Assembly (NCBI GenBank): GCA_902785065.1
Contig: CACZXH010000016.1
Location: forward strand, 1-38,107
Length of the DNA stretch: 38,107 bases
Direction: 5' to 3'
Source of the DNA: an uncultured Bacteroidia bacterium
Lineage (GTDB): Bacteria > Bacteroidota > Bacteroidia > Bacteroidales > UBA932
This document shows, piece after piece, positions 7,961 through 16,329 of the stretch. Below the pieces are notes generated by a model. It did not search any database and was not told the DNA's origin. It was given only the letters and a program-made list of their open reading frames with translations. Each line of letters opens with the position of its first letter. Position 1 is the first letter of the stretch. Both the position numbers and the translations under genes were made by a program.

Positions 7961-9142
7961 ATGAGAGATTTCGTCTACCACGCCCCGACCGAAGTCGTTT
8001 TCGGGAAGCAGTCCGAGGAGAAAGTGGCCTCCCTCGTGAAGAAATACGGCGGCCACAAGGTGCTGGTCCATTACGGCGGCAAGAGCGCCCAGAAGTCCGG
8101 CCTGCTGGACAAGATCTGCGGGCTGCTCCGCGACGGCGGCGTGGACTTCGTCTGCCTGGGCGGGGTCGTTCCGAACCCGCGCCTGTCTCTCGTCCACAAA
8201 GGCATCGACCTGTGCCGCCAGGAGGGCGTGGATTTCATCCTCGCCGTCGGCGGCGGCTCCGTCATCGACTCGGCCAAGGCGATCGCCTGCGGCGTCCCCT
8301 ATGACGGAGAAGTCTGGGACTTCTACACGGGCAAGGCCTCGCCGGCGTGCTATCTCCCGGTCGCCTGCGTGCTCACCATCCCGGCCGCGGGCAGCGAGAT
8401 GAGCGAATCCAGCGTCATCACGAACGAGGACGGCGACGTGAAGCTGGGCTATTCCAACCAGCTGAGCCGGCCCAAGTTCGCCATCATGAACCCGGTCCGC
8501 ACCTTCACCCTGCCCCCGTACCAGACGGCGGCCGGCGTCACGGACATGATCATGCACACGATGGAGCGCTATTTCTCCCACGATGACGACATGGACCTCA
8601 CCGACGCCATCGCAGAGGCCCTGATGCGGGACCTGATGGACAACGTCTTCAAGGTCCTCGCGGACCCGGAGGACTACCGCGCCCGCGCCCAGATCATGTG
8701 GGGCGGCAGCCTCGCGCACAACGACCTCACCGGCTGCGGCCTCACCGGCGACTGGGCCACCCACGAGATCGAGCACGAGCTCAGCGGCATGTTCGACGTT
8801 ACGCACGGCGCCGGCCTCGCAGCCATCTGGCCCAGCTGGGCGCGCTACGTGTACAAGGAGAACGTGAGCCGCTTCGTCCGCTTCGCCGTGAACGTGCTGG
8901 GCGTTCCGCAGGACTTCACCGACCCCGAAGGGACGGCCCTCAAGGGCATCGAGGCGATGGAACGGTTCTACCACGCCATCGGCATGCCCATCAACATCCA
9001 CGAGCTCATCGGTAAGGAAGTCACGGACGAGGAGATCCGGGAGATGGCGCGCAAATGCACCCGCGGACATCAGATCACCCAGGGCTCGTTCAAGGTCCTG
9101 GATGCGGAAGCTATCGAAGCCATCTACAAGATGGCCCGGTAA
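7961..9142 (+). CDS. Iron-containing alcohol dehydrogenase (butanol dehydrogenase-like)
   Basis: Protein of 393 residues, group III metal-dependent alcohol dehydrogenase. The start MRDFVYHAPTEVVFG at 7961 is the usual family N-terminus; an in-frame TTG 6 nt upstream is unlikely. The nucleotide-binding loop GGGSVIDSAKAIA is present. The four expected metal ligands are seen: Asp and His in GVTDMIMHTMERYF, His in HEIEHELSG and His in THGAGLA. Members of the YqhD/BdhA branch reduce aldehydes with NADPH in the cytoplasm, for fermentation or aldehyde detoxification. The DUF4886 gene begins 13 nt after its stop, so the two are probably co-transcribed. Confidence 0.92.
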   Translation: MRDFVYHAPTEVVFGKQSEEKVASLVKKYGGHKVLVHYGGKSAQKSGLLDKICGLLRDGGVDFVCLGGVVPNPRLSLVHKGIDLCRQEGVDFILAVGGGSVIDSAKAIACGVPYDGEVWDFYTGKASPACYLPVACVLTIPAAGSEMSESSVITNEDGDVKLGYSNQLSRPKFAIMNPVRTFTLPPYQTAAGVTDMIMHTMERYFSHDDDMDLTDAIAEALMRDLMDNVFKVLADPEDYRARAQIMWGGSLAHNDLTGCGLTGDWATHEIEHELSGMFDVTHGAGLAAIWPSWARYVYKENVSRFVRFAVNVLGVPQDFTDPEGTALKGIEAMERFYHAIGMPINIHELIGKEVTDEEIREMARKCTRGHQITQGSFKVLDAEAIEAIYKMAR

Positions 9143-9155
9143 AGACGGTATTCCC

Positions 9156-10073
9156 ATGGCACTGAAACGTTTCTTCCTGACCCTGGTCGCGCTGGTCGCG
9201 GCCACGGGTCTCTTTGCGCAGGCGCGCATCGACAATTACCCGCTGCCGCAGCAGCCGGACACCCTCCGGATCCTCGCCGTGGGCAACAGCTTTTCCGACG
9301 ACGGTACCGAGTACCTTCCCGGCCTGCTTGAGGCCGCGGGCATCCACAACGTCATTGTCGCGCGCCTGTACATCGGCGGCTGTACCCTGGAAAGGCACTG
9401 TAAGGAGTATGCCGAGGGGACGGCGAACTACATTTACTACAAATCCACGAAGAACGAGTGGGTGACCGTCAGCCGGAACGCGACGATCCTGGACGGCCTG
9501 AAGGACGAACCCTGGGACATCATCACGATCCAGCAGGCTTCGGACGATTCCGGCCTCTATGAAACCTACGAACAGGGCATCCCGAAGCTCGTTTCCATTA
9601 TCCGGAAGGAAGCGCCCAATCCCCGGGCCGCGATCGTCTGGCATATGACCTGGGCCTATGCCACCAATTCAGACCACCGGGCCTTCCCCCGCTACGGCCG
9701 CAACCAGCTGCAGATGTACGAGGCCATCAAGGACTGTGTGGACCGTGCCTCAAAACAGTTCAATATCCCGGTAATCATCCCCTCCGGCGAAGCCGTGCAG
9801 ATCGCCCGGGGCACGCGGCTGAACAACCATGACCAGGTGTCCGCCACCTCGAAAGTGTATGAACTCACGCGCGACGGCTACCACCTCACGCGCCAGCACG
9901 GCCGCTATATCGCGGCCTGCACCTGGTTCGAGACGCTGATCAAGCCCGTCCTGGGCAAGTCCGTGCTGGGCAACGGGTACCGGCTCCTGGACACCGAGTA
10001 TTCCATCACTGCGAAAGACGCCCGCCTGTGCCAGAAATGCGCGGTGAAGGCTGTAAAAGAGTATCGGCCCTAA
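9156..10073 (+). CDS. DUF4886 secreted SGNH-like hydrolase
   Basis: Protein of 305 residues from the ATG at 9156, which gives a clean type I signal peptide ending GLFAQA; an earlier in-frame ATG lies inside the preceding gene and adds only a charged, non-signal leader. After cleavage comes LRILAVGNSFSDDG with a candidate nucleophile Ser45 in GNSFS, and near the end DGYHLT (Asp about 240, His about 243), the usual Asp/His pair of SGNH enzymes. DUF4886 proteins are common in Bacteroidota and often near glycan genes; an esterase role is likely but not proven. It follows the dehydrogenase gene, and its stop overlaps the stop of the converging patatin gene (CTAA, 10070-10073). Confidence 0.82.
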   Translation: MALKRFFLTLVALVAATGLFAQARIDNYPLPQQPDTLRILAVGNSFSDDGTEYLPGLLEAAGIHNVIVARLYIGGCTLERHCKEYAEGTANYIYYKSTKNEWVTVSRNATILDGLKDEPWDIITIQQASDDSGLYETYEQGIPKLVSIIRKEAPNPRAAIVWHMTWAYATNSDHRAFPRYGRNQLQMYEAIKDCVDRASKQFNIPVIIPSGEAVQIARGTRLNNHDQVSATSKVYELTRDGYHLTRQHGRYIAACTWFETLIKPVLGKSVLGNGYRLLDTEYSITAKDARLCQKCAVKAVKEYRP

Positions 10074-12478
10074 AAGTCGTATCCGAACGAGAAATAACCT
10101 CCGAAGTGGGTCCGTTCGCTCCAGGCCAGGCCGATGCGGAACGGACCCGCTACCGTTTTGCGGCCGAAGTCCAGGCCGAAGGCATAGTCTACGAGCGGAT
10201 CCTTGAACAGCCCCTTGATAGAATCGAAATGATTCGCGAACAGACCGGAACGCGCCGTCAGGTAGTTCTTGTGATTGATCCGGTACTGAAGGTTCAGCTG
10301 CGGCGTAGCCACATAGCCATAGAGCGCCCGCATCCCGCGGTTCATCCCGAAGAAGGGTATCTGATAATCCACATAGCGTCCCTCGACCAGGCCGCCGATG
10401 GCCAGTGTATGGGTAGGATGGACGATGCTCATCGTCGCGCTGGTATAGCCGAAATACAGGCTGGGAAGGACCGTAAAGCGACCGGCGGTAAACGCGGCCG
10501 AGAGAGAACTTAGTCCGATGAAATATTTGGGAAGCCGGTCCGTCGTGACCTGCCCCTCATCTTCCCATCCTTCCCGGAATCCGCGGAACATATACCGGCC
10601 ATTCAGGTCCACCCGGAAACCCGTGGTAGGGAAATAGCCGTCATTGAATGTGTCCAGGCGGATGTTGGCAAAGGTGGAATACCAACGGTTCTTGAACATC
10701 CAGTTGAAATAGCGTCCTTCATCGCCCATCATGCTGATAAGCGGCGAGAAGTCGGCAGAAAGCCCCAGACGGACCCGTCCATACACGAACCGTCCGTCCT
10801 CCACGAACAGGTTCAGCCGTGAATGCAGCTCGTTGAAGGATATGTTGGTGCCGCTTTCCTGCCAGTAACGGCTCAAAAGACCGATGCCGATGGTCGGATA
10901 GCCGTTCAGGGGCTTGTAAGACCCTTCAACGTTCAGGACGGGATTGTTTCCTATCTTGACCTCCGCGAGAAGCCGGGGACCGCTGAGCTTGCGCGTTCCG
11001 ACACCCAGGAAGCCACTCACGTACACAACCTCGTCGTTGTCGATATGGACACCCACGCCGAACTCGTTGGTCTGCCCTTTCTGGCAGTCGAAAATGAGGG
11101 TGTACGGTTCCTCCGAGCCGCAAATCCGATAGGTGACCGATTCGAAGGCCCGGGTACCGTACAGGTAGGACAGGAGCGCTTCAATCTCCTGACGGCCGTA
11201 CAGGCCGCCCTTGGGCATGAAACGGGAACCGAGGAGAAGATTCCGCTCCTTCGGGGTGATGCCTTCCACGCCGATAGCGCCGATCATGATCTTTTCCTTT
11301 CCGAGGTCGATGGCGCGCGCATGGTTCAGTTTCCGGGGCTGGGCACCGACTTTCCGGGCCACCGCTTCGAAATCGTCCTTGTATTCCTCCGCCAGTTCAT
11401 AGCCCAGCCGGATGATGTTGGCGACACTCTCCTTGTCGAAGGAAAGCATGGTGTAGCCGGGCAGTTCGTGCTGGAGCAGGATGTCGGTCCGGAGCCGGTT
11501 GATGCGGGCGGCGTCGGAGGACATCATCGTGATGTTCTGCATCAGCAGGCTGGCGGCCGAACCCAGTTCGGTGATCTTGCGGTCTACCGGCATCTCGGAG
11601 CCGATGACGATGTCGGCCCCCATAGCCTTGGCGATGTCGACGGGGAAGTTGTTCCGGGTACCGCCGTCAGACAGGACCATGTCCTGGGTGCGGACCGGCC
11701 GGAAATAGAACGGAATGGCCATCGTGGAGCGCATGGCATCCACCAGCAGGCCGGAGGTCCAGTTCTTCTCGCTCATGGAGTACATGTCCGTTGCCACGCA
11801 GAAGAAGGGAATGGGAAGATGTTCGAAAGAGAGGGAATCCTGATAGCCGACGGAAACGGAGCTCAGGGTATTGCGGACATTGTAACCGAACAGATAACCG
11901 TCGGGCAGGCCCATGCCCACCTGGGTCATCACTTCGGTCGCCACGTCAGAGGACCGGGTCTCGATATCGTCCATCACCTTTTCCAGGTCCATCTCGCGGC
12001 TGAGCCGGGAAATCGCGTCCTCCTCTTCATAATGGAAGGGAATGGTCAGGGCGAACCGTTCGTTGTTCTTCCGGCGCCGGTAGCTCTGGTAAGAGTCCGG
12101 GACCTTGTCGGACATCATGACGGTCCAGTCGATGCTCCGGACGAGGGAGTCCAGATACTGCGCGTCGTAACCCAGGGAATACAGGCCAGCCACGAGGCCG
12201 CCCATGCTGGTGCCGCCCACCAGGTCCACGGGAATGCCCAGCTGCTCCATATATTTGAGCATGCCGATATGGGCCATGCCGCGGGCGCCGCCTCCGCCCA
12301 GGATGACGGCGACGGTGGGCCGGTGCTTGCGGATGGAATCCATCCGTACCCTGACTTGGGCGATTGCGGCGGAGTCTGCTTTGGGATCTACGCTGGGCAT
12401 GACCAGCCCGTTGCGGTTCTGAGCGGACGCGCTGAAGGCCACAAGCGTAGCCAGGACGGCTATAAGAAAGCTTTTCAT
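10070..12478 (-). CDS. Patatin-like phospholipase fused to POTRA/BamA-type barrel
   Basis: Protein of 802 residues with a signal peptide (MKSFLIAVLATLVAFSASAQ). The patatin domain (about 55-330) has the oxyanion motif GGGGARG at 61-67, nucleophile Ser91 in GTSMGG and Asp271 in SDGGTRNNF. The gap between Ser and Asp is wider than usual, suggesting an insert near 130-215. A POTRA-like segment (about 400-480) and a C-terminal beta-barrel follow, ending in aromatic FSFGYDF like outer-membrane proteins. This is the layout of PlpD/type Vd proteins. It would act as a lipid acyl hydrolase at the outer membrane. The DUF2271 lipoprotein gene is 14 nt upstream and likely in the same transcript. Confidence 0.92.
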   Translation of the reverse strand: MKSFLIAVLATLVAFSASAQNRNGLVMPSVDPKADSAAIAQVRVRMDSIRKHRPTVAVILGGGGARGMAHIGMLKYMEQLGIPVDLVGGTSMGGLVAGLYSLGYDAQYLDSLVRSIDWTVMMSDKVPDSYQSYRRRKNNERFALTIPFHYEEEDAISRLSREMDLEKVMDDIETRSSDVATEVMTQVGMGLPDGYLFGYNVRNTLSSVSVGYQDSLSFEHLPIPFFCVATDMYSMSEKNWTSGLLVDAMRSTMAIPFYFRPVRTQDMVLSDGGTRNNFPVDIAKAMGADIVIGSEMPVDRKITELGSAASLLMQNITMMSSDAARINRLRTDILLQHELPGYTMLSFDKESVANIIRLGYELAEEYKDDFEAVARKVGAQPRKLNHARAIDLGKEKIMIGAIGVEGITPKERNLLLGSRFMPKGGLYGRQEIEALLSYLYGTRAFESVTYRICGSEEPYTLIFDCQKGQTNEFGVGVHIDNDEVVYVSGFLGVGTRKLSGPRLLAEVKIGNNPVLNVEGSYKPLNGYPTIGIGLLSRYWQESGTNISFNELHSRLNLFVEDGRFVYGRVRLGLSADFSPLISMMGDEGRYFNWMFKNRWYSTFANIRLDTFNDGYFPTTGFRVDLNGRYMFRGFREGWEDEGQVTTDRLPKYFIGLSSLSAAFTAGRFTVLPSLYFGYTSATMSIVHPTHTLAIGGLVEGRYVDYQIPFFGMNRGMRALYGYVATPQLNLQYRINHKNYLTARSGLFANHFDSIKGLFKDPLVDYAFGLDFGRKTVAGPFRIGLAWSERTHFGGYFSFGYDF

Positions 12479-12492
12479 AGGCAGAATGTGAG

Positions 12493-13071
12493 TTAATGGA
12501 CCAACCGGGCTTTGACGTCGGTGATCATGTCTTTGCGATCCTCCGAAGCCTGGATGTAGGAGGTCTCAACCGGGATTTCACCGGCAGGAGCGCCGTATGT
12601 GACCGTGCCGGTATGCGTCACGACGCTGGGACCGTTGTAGGTAGCCTCGATGTAGAAGCGATAGGTGCCTTTGGCCACGGGCCGATTGTCCTGGTCGGTG
12701 AAGTCCCAGGTGAAGGTCTGGACGCCGCTCTGGGCGGGCGTGGCGCCCGTAAAGGCGTCGATCTGCTGATCCGTGAGCGACTCGGCGACGACATGCTGCA
12801 CCCAGGTAGGCGTGCAGGATGGACGGTAGGTGTAGCCTCGGGCGGGCTTGGAACCATCGCGGCTGCGGCCCTTGGCGGTGAACTCCGTGACATAGAGGGT
12901 CTTGACGACCTGTCCGTCGGCATTCTCGATCCAGACGGCATACTGGTTGGAGCCGGGGCCGGGCTGCTTGTTATACTGGAAAGACAACTCCAGGCTGCCA
13001 GGGTCGGAAGAACAGGATGCCGTTAAAAACGCCACTGCGATCACGACCAGTCGTGAAAGGAATTGACACAT
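12493..13071 (-). CDS. DUF2271-like lipoprotein
   Basis: Protein of 192 residues from the ATG at 13071. Longer in-frame starts run back into the repeat-rich non-coding stretch and give an unlikely Pro/Arg-rich leader. The chosen start gives a lipoprotein signal ending LTASC (Cys20). The mature part shows LELSFQYNKQPGPGSNQYAVWIENADGQVVKTLYV, GYTYRPSCTPTW, FTWDFTDQDNRPVAKGTYRFYIEATY: the beta-rich pattern of DUF2271, a periplasmic or surface family linked in other bacteria to PepSY/flavin-transfer contexts. No function is assigned. It lies 14 nt upstream of the patatin-barrel gene and is probably its operon partner. A TATCTTCG box at 13091-13098 on the minus strand may drive it. Confidence 0.8.
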   Translation of the reverse strand: MCQFLSRLVVIAVAFLTASCSSDPGSLELSFQYNKQPGPGSNQYAVWIENADGQVVKTLYVTEFTAKGRSRDGSKPARGYTYRPSCTPTWVQHVVAESLTDQQIDAFTGATPAQSGVQTFTWDFTDQDNRPVAKGTYRFYIEATYNGPSVVTHTGTVTYGAPAGEIPVETSYIQASEDRKDMITDVKARLVH

Positions 13072-13353
13072 AGGAAAATATCGTTGGTTTGTGCGAAGAT
13101 ACGCATTTCTTGCGAAGAATGTGCAAGGTATTGGCGATATTGGGATTCCGTCGCTTCGCGCCGGCATCCCTGCCCCTGCGGGGGGCCAATGTACGAGCAT
13201 AGAACGGACGACGGTGGTCCAAAAGCCTGGAAAAGCACCGACGCTGAATCGAGGCACCTTTGGAGCGAAGCGACGCAGGGGGTTTGGGGGGTTAGCCCCC
13301 CAATGCATGAAATGCCATAATCACAAAACGGCAGCCGCACGGCTGCCGTTTTG
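13072..13353. other. Non-coding stretch with inverted repeats
   Basis: No convincing gene is seen. The stretch holds a 10-bp inverted pair GTCGCTTCGC (13150-13159) and GCGAAGCGAC (13265-13274), a GGGGGG-TTAG-CCCCCC hairpin at 13286-13301, and a GCCCC/GGGGC hairpin near 13170-13188. The left end holds the promoter of the DUF2271 gene. It looks like a dispersed intergenic repeat that has settled beside the tRNA gene. Confidence 0.6.
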
Positions 13354-13358
13354 TGATT
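13319..13358. terminator. Long perfect dyad at the 3' end of tRNA-Arg
   Basis: A 19-bp perfect inverted repeat (13319-13337 with 13340-13358) has only 2 nt between its arms, so it would fold with a tetraloop. It should end tRNA transcription on the minus strand although no long T-run follows. Its right arm covers the discriminator and the last four acceptor-stem bases of the tRNA (13354-13358). Confidence 0.75.
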
Positions 13359-13427
13359 CCGTTGGGATTCGAACCCAAGACCCACAGCTTAGAAGGCTGT
13401 TGCTCTATCCAGCTGAGCTACGGAACC
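13354..13427 (-). tRNA. tRNA-Arg (anticodon TCT)
   Basis: The minus strand folds into a full cloverleaf: acceptor GGTTCCG/CGGAATC (one G-U pair), D arm GCTC/GAGC, anticodon stem ACAGC/GCTGT with loop CTTCTAA (anticodon TCT at 13391-13393), variable GGGTC, and T arm TTGGG-TTCGAAT-CCCAA, ending in discriminator A. CCA is not encoded. It reads AGA codons, which are rare in such a GC-rich genome. Confidence 0.96.
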
Positions 13428-13448
13428 AAGCTCCCTGGGAAGGGAGTG

Positions 13449-13456
13449 CAAAGTTA
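13449..13456 (-). promoter_or_regulatory. -7 box TAACTTTG for tRNA-Arg
   Basis: TAACTTTG on the minus strand fits TAnnTTTG and ends 21 nt before the 5' end of the tRNA. It lies just after the stop of the upstream transporter gene, so the tRNA has its own promoter. Confidence 0.5.
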
Positions 13457-13475
13457 GGTAAAATTTCCGAATATC

Positions 13476-14852
13476 CTACTGGACGAAGCTGCCAAAGTAG
13501 CCGGGGAAGAGGACGGTGGTGATCAGGTAGCCGACAATGGTGGAGACGACTACGCTGATCATGCCCGGCATCATGAAGCTGTGGTTCAGCAGATATTTAC
13601 CGATGACCGTGGTTCCGGACCGGTCGAAGTTCACCGTGGCGATGTCGGACGGATAGTTCGGGATGAAGAAGTAGCCGTACACGCTCGGGAGAACACCGAG
13701 GAGCACGGGGCCGGCGATGCCCAGCTGGTAGGCCAGCGGGAGGAAGGCGACAACCACGGCGCCCTGGCTGTTGATAAGCACGGAGACGAGGAAGAAGACG
13801 AGGGCGATGGACCACGGGTAATTCGTGACGAGGCCGGTGAGCATGGCCTTCATCTCTTCCATGTAGTTGCCGAAGTAGGTATCGGCCATCCACGCAATGC
13901 CGTAAATGGCGACCACCGCGACCATACCGGACTGCCAGACGGCGCCGGCCACGGCCTTCTTCGGGGAAGCCTTGCAGAAGATGATGTTGCAGGCGGCGGC
14001 CACGAGCATGATGATCTGGATGCAGATGTTCATCTTCGGGATGGCAATCGCCTCGGCGATGGTCTTGCCATCGGCCGTGTGGATCATCTGGCAGAACGCG
14101 AAGCCCACGATCACGAGCAGGGAACCCAGGAACACGAACACGGACGCCTTGGCCTCCTTGGTAATGACTTTGTCCAGGGTGGTGGCGGAACTGCCGTACA
14201 TGTAGGCGTACTGCTCGGGATCGGCCTTGCGCTTCTGGAATTCAGGGTCGACATCGAGGTCCTTGCCGCGCTTGAAGGAGGCGAGGGCGGCGCACATGAG
14301 GCCACAGAGGCAGGCGGGGATGGTGACCATCAGGACTTGCGGGATCGAGACCATGTAGCCGTTCGCGTTGGAGATGGTGACGAAGGCGACGACGGCGGCG
14401 GCGATCGGCGAGCAGGTGATACCCACCTGCGAAGCGACGGACGCGACGCCGCAAGGGCGCTCAGGCCGGATGTTCTTCTTCAGGGCGATGTCGCAGATGA
14501 TGGGCATGATCGTATAGACCACATGGCCCGTACCCACGAGGACCGTCAGGAAGAAGGTCACGAGCGGGCCCAGGAAAGTAATGTGGTCCGGATGCTTGCG
14601 GAGCATCCGTTCCGCAATCTGGATCATCCAGTCCATACCGCCCGATGCCTGGAGGGTGCCGGCGCAGGTGACGGCCGCAATAATGATGTAGATGACGTCC
14701 GTCGGCGGGGTTCCGGGCTTGAGCCCGAAGCCGAACACGAGGATGGCCAGGCCGATGCCGGAGATGGCGCCGAGGGCCAGGGAACCGTAACGGGAACCCA
14801 CGTAGAGCGCTGCGAGAACGATCAGCAGCTCGACAATCATGACAAAGCTCAT
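13476..14852 (-). CDS. Anaerobic C4-dicarboxylate transporter, DcuA/DcuB family
   Basis: Protein of 458 residues with about ten to twelve membrane segments. The N-terminal half follows DcuA/B closely: VELLIVLAALYVGSRYGSLALGAISGIG, GGMDWMIQIAERMLRKHPDHITFLGPLVTF, LVGTGHVVYTIMPII and SQVGITCSPIAAAVV. The C-terminal half has the family's YFFIPNYPSDIATVNFDRSGTT. These carriers exchange fumarate, malate, aspartate or succinate across the inner membrane in anaerobic fumarate respiration. That suits succinate-producing Bacteroidales. The PPC-domain gene lies 15 nt upstream and is probably co-transcribed. DcuA and DcuB cannot be told apart here. Confidence 0.92.
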   Translation of the reverse strand: MSFVMIVELLIVLAALYVGSRYGSLALGAISGIGLAILVFGFGLKPGTPPTDVIYIIIAAVTCAGTLQASGGMDWMIQIAERMLRKHPDHITFLGPLVTFFLTVLVGTGHVVYTIMPIICDIALKKNIRPERPCGVASVASQVGITCSPIAAAVVAFVTISNANGYMVSIPQVLMVTIPACLCGLMCAALASFKRGKDLDVDPEFQKRKADPEQYAYMYGSSATTLDKVITKEAKASVFVFLGSLLVIVGFAFCQMIHTADGKTIAEAIAIPKMNICIQIIMLVAAACNIIFCKASPKKAVAGAVWQSGMVAVVAIYGIAWMADTYFGNYMEEMKAMLTGLVTNYPWSIALVFFLVSVLINSQGAVVVAFLPLAYQLGIAGPVLLGVLPSVYGYFFIPNYPSDIATVNFDRSGTTVIGKYLLNHSFMMPGMISVVVSTIVGYLITTVLFPGYFGSFVQ

Positions 14853-14867
14853 ATCGTAGTATTAGGT

Positions 14868-15302
14868 TTAGAAATCATACAGGTTCAGGCCCGTCTCCTC
14901 ATCGAAGCGGCGGCCGGCTTCGCAGGCGAAACGCTCCACGACGAGCTCGCAAGCCCCGTTCACGCGGGCGGTGAGCAGGTGTCCGCCGATGCAGGTGTAA
15001 TCCCGCCGGCTGGCGGTGATATGCAGGTGCAGATACACGTTTCCATCCTTCCGGGAGATATTGCCGGTCAGGTTCGTGATCTCCATCTGTTCGGAAAAGG
15101 TCTTGTCCACGTATTGTTTCGTGGCCGGATCCAGGAAACGGAAAGTCGCTTCGCAAATGGCGCCGATGCCATAGACGGCGCCGCAGCGGATGTCCAGCTC
15201 CCGGCAGAAGGCGGCAAGCGCCGCGGAGACCTCCACGTGATTGTCCAGGCTCAGGACATATTTGTCCCCGGAAATGCGGTATTGGTACATAGTCCGTGTC
15301 AT
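14868..15302 (-). CDS. PPC / DUF296 domain protein
   Basis: Protein of 144 residues from the ATG at 15302 (an ATG at 15290 is also possible). It fits the PPC (DUF296) fold over its full length: YRISGDKYVLSLDNHVEV, YGIGAICEATFRF, EITNLTGNISRKDGNVYLHLHITA and GGHLLTARVNGACELVVERF. In plants this domain is joined to AT-hook DNA-binding motifs; the stand-alone bacterial proteins are small trimers whose role is not established, with a metal-binding or regulatory function suggested. HLH and GGH histidines are present. It is followed by the dicarboxylate transporter gene after 15 nt. The minus-strand box TATCTTTA at 15312-15319 is a candidate promoter. Confidence 0.88.
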   Translation of the reverse strand: MTRTMYQYRISGDKYVLSLDNHVEVSAALAAFCRELDIRCGAVYGIGAICEATFRFLDPATKQYVDKTFSEQMEITNLTGNISRKDGNVYLHLHITASRRDYTCIGGHLLTARVNGACELVVERFACEAGRRFDEETGLNLYDF

Positions 15303-15351
15303 TAGTTCCGATAAAGATACGAAAAAATTCCGTTTCCCGGCACTGAATGTG

Positions 15352-15359
15352 TATATTTG
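15352..15359 (+). promoter_or_regulatory. Bacteroidota -7 box TATATTTG, nearly leaderless
   Basis: TATATTTG ends 7 nt before the ATG at 15367 and is divergent from the weaker TATCTTTA box (15312-15319) of the PPC gene. The transcript leader would be only a few bases. Confidence 0.6.
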
Positions 15360-15366
15360 CACCGTG

Positions 15367-16329
15367 ATGATGAAAAAGACACTCCTTTCCCTGGCGGCTA
15401 TCGCAGCTGCCCTGACGCTCTCCGCACAGGAAATCCGGACCAACTACCGGTCCGAAGGGATGACCCATATTTCCACGGAAGCCGAGTCCTGCCAGGACTT
15501 CACCGTACGCGTGGAGCGCGTCGGATTTCCCGATGGATCTTCGATGTACCAGCTGTTTATCGACCTGCGTCAGAAAACCGGATTCACGGCCCCGAAGGGT
15601 GTGAAGATGACCGCCACCCTCCCCGGCGGCTCCGTCGTCCGGGCCGACCAGATCGGCCAGGAGAGTGCGACGAAAACCCGCCAGGAGGACGGCCTGTACC
15701 TGAACCGCCTCCGCTACGCAATGGAAGAGGCTGACATGGACAAACTCACCCGCGGCGTCTCCGACCTCGAACTCGTAACCGGCTGGGAACCGGACAGCTA
15801 CCTTCGGTACCACTTCAAGGATGACGCTTTCGCCGCCCTCCTGAAACGGCACTGCGCCGCCATTGAAAAGGCCGCGGAAACCACCATCGACCTGACGGCC
15901 GAAGCCGCCGGCCGCGTGGACCTCACCGGCAGCGTCATGACGGCGGCCACTCCCCTCGTCGCCGACGGACAGGACCTCAAGTACAACATCATCCTGAACC
16001 ACCTGTATTACAAGAATTCCGCGAAGGAGGACATCGACCTGGCCTTCCAGCTGGGCACCGAGAAGCAGTACCGCATCGAACCGGACGCCCCGGTCACCTT
16101 CGTCCTCGGGGATGGCGCCGAAATCACCCTCCCCCAGACCCGCGACGAAGTCAATTTCATCTACGTCTATCCTTCCCTCTCCCAGCTCCGCACCCTCGCT
16201 TACGGCAACATCCAGTCCCTCCGGATCCAAACGGAGGATGGCACCCTGACGGATGCCATCCTCGACGATTCGTTCTCGAAAGCGCTCAACCAGCAGTATC
16301 AGCTGCTGATGTCGCTCTCCGCTAGATAA
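15367..16329 (+). CDS. Secreted protein of unknown function
   Basis: Protein of 320 residues from the ATG at 15367 (MMKKTLLSLAAIAAALTLSAQ), a typical signal peptide with cleavage after SAQ. I do not recognise a family. The mature protein is acidic, with alternating beta-like segments (FTVRVERVGFPDGSSMYQLFIDLRQ, VKMTATLPGGSVV) and helical parts (DAFAALLKRHCAAIEKAAETTI); the C-terminal third again looks beta-rich. It has no lipobox, so it is probably periplasmic or released. It has its own promoter, and its stop overlaps the end of the converging GH89 gene by 8 nt. No evidence ties it to the nearby glycan locus beyond position. Confidence 0.8.
   Translation: MMKKTLLSLAAIAAALTLSAQEIRTNYRSEGMTHISTEAESCQDFTVRVERVGFPDGSSMYQLFIDLRQKTGFTAPKGVKMTATLPGGSVVRADQIGQESATKTRQEDGLYLNRLRYAMEEADMDKLTRGVSDLELVTGWEPDSYLRYHFKDDAFAALLKRHCAAIEKAAETTIDLTAEAAGRVDLTGSVMTAATPLVADGQDLKYNIILNHLYYKNSAKEDIDLAFQLGTEKQYRIEPDAPVTFVLGDGAEITLPQTRDEVNFIYVYPSLSQLRTLAYGNIQSLRIQTEDGTLTDAILDDSFSKALNQQYQLLMSLSAR

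Noticed and set aside
13072-13308. N-terminal extension of the DUF2271 protein
   Set aside because: It would add 79 Pro/Arg-rich residues from repeat DNA before a complete lipoprotein signal peptide.
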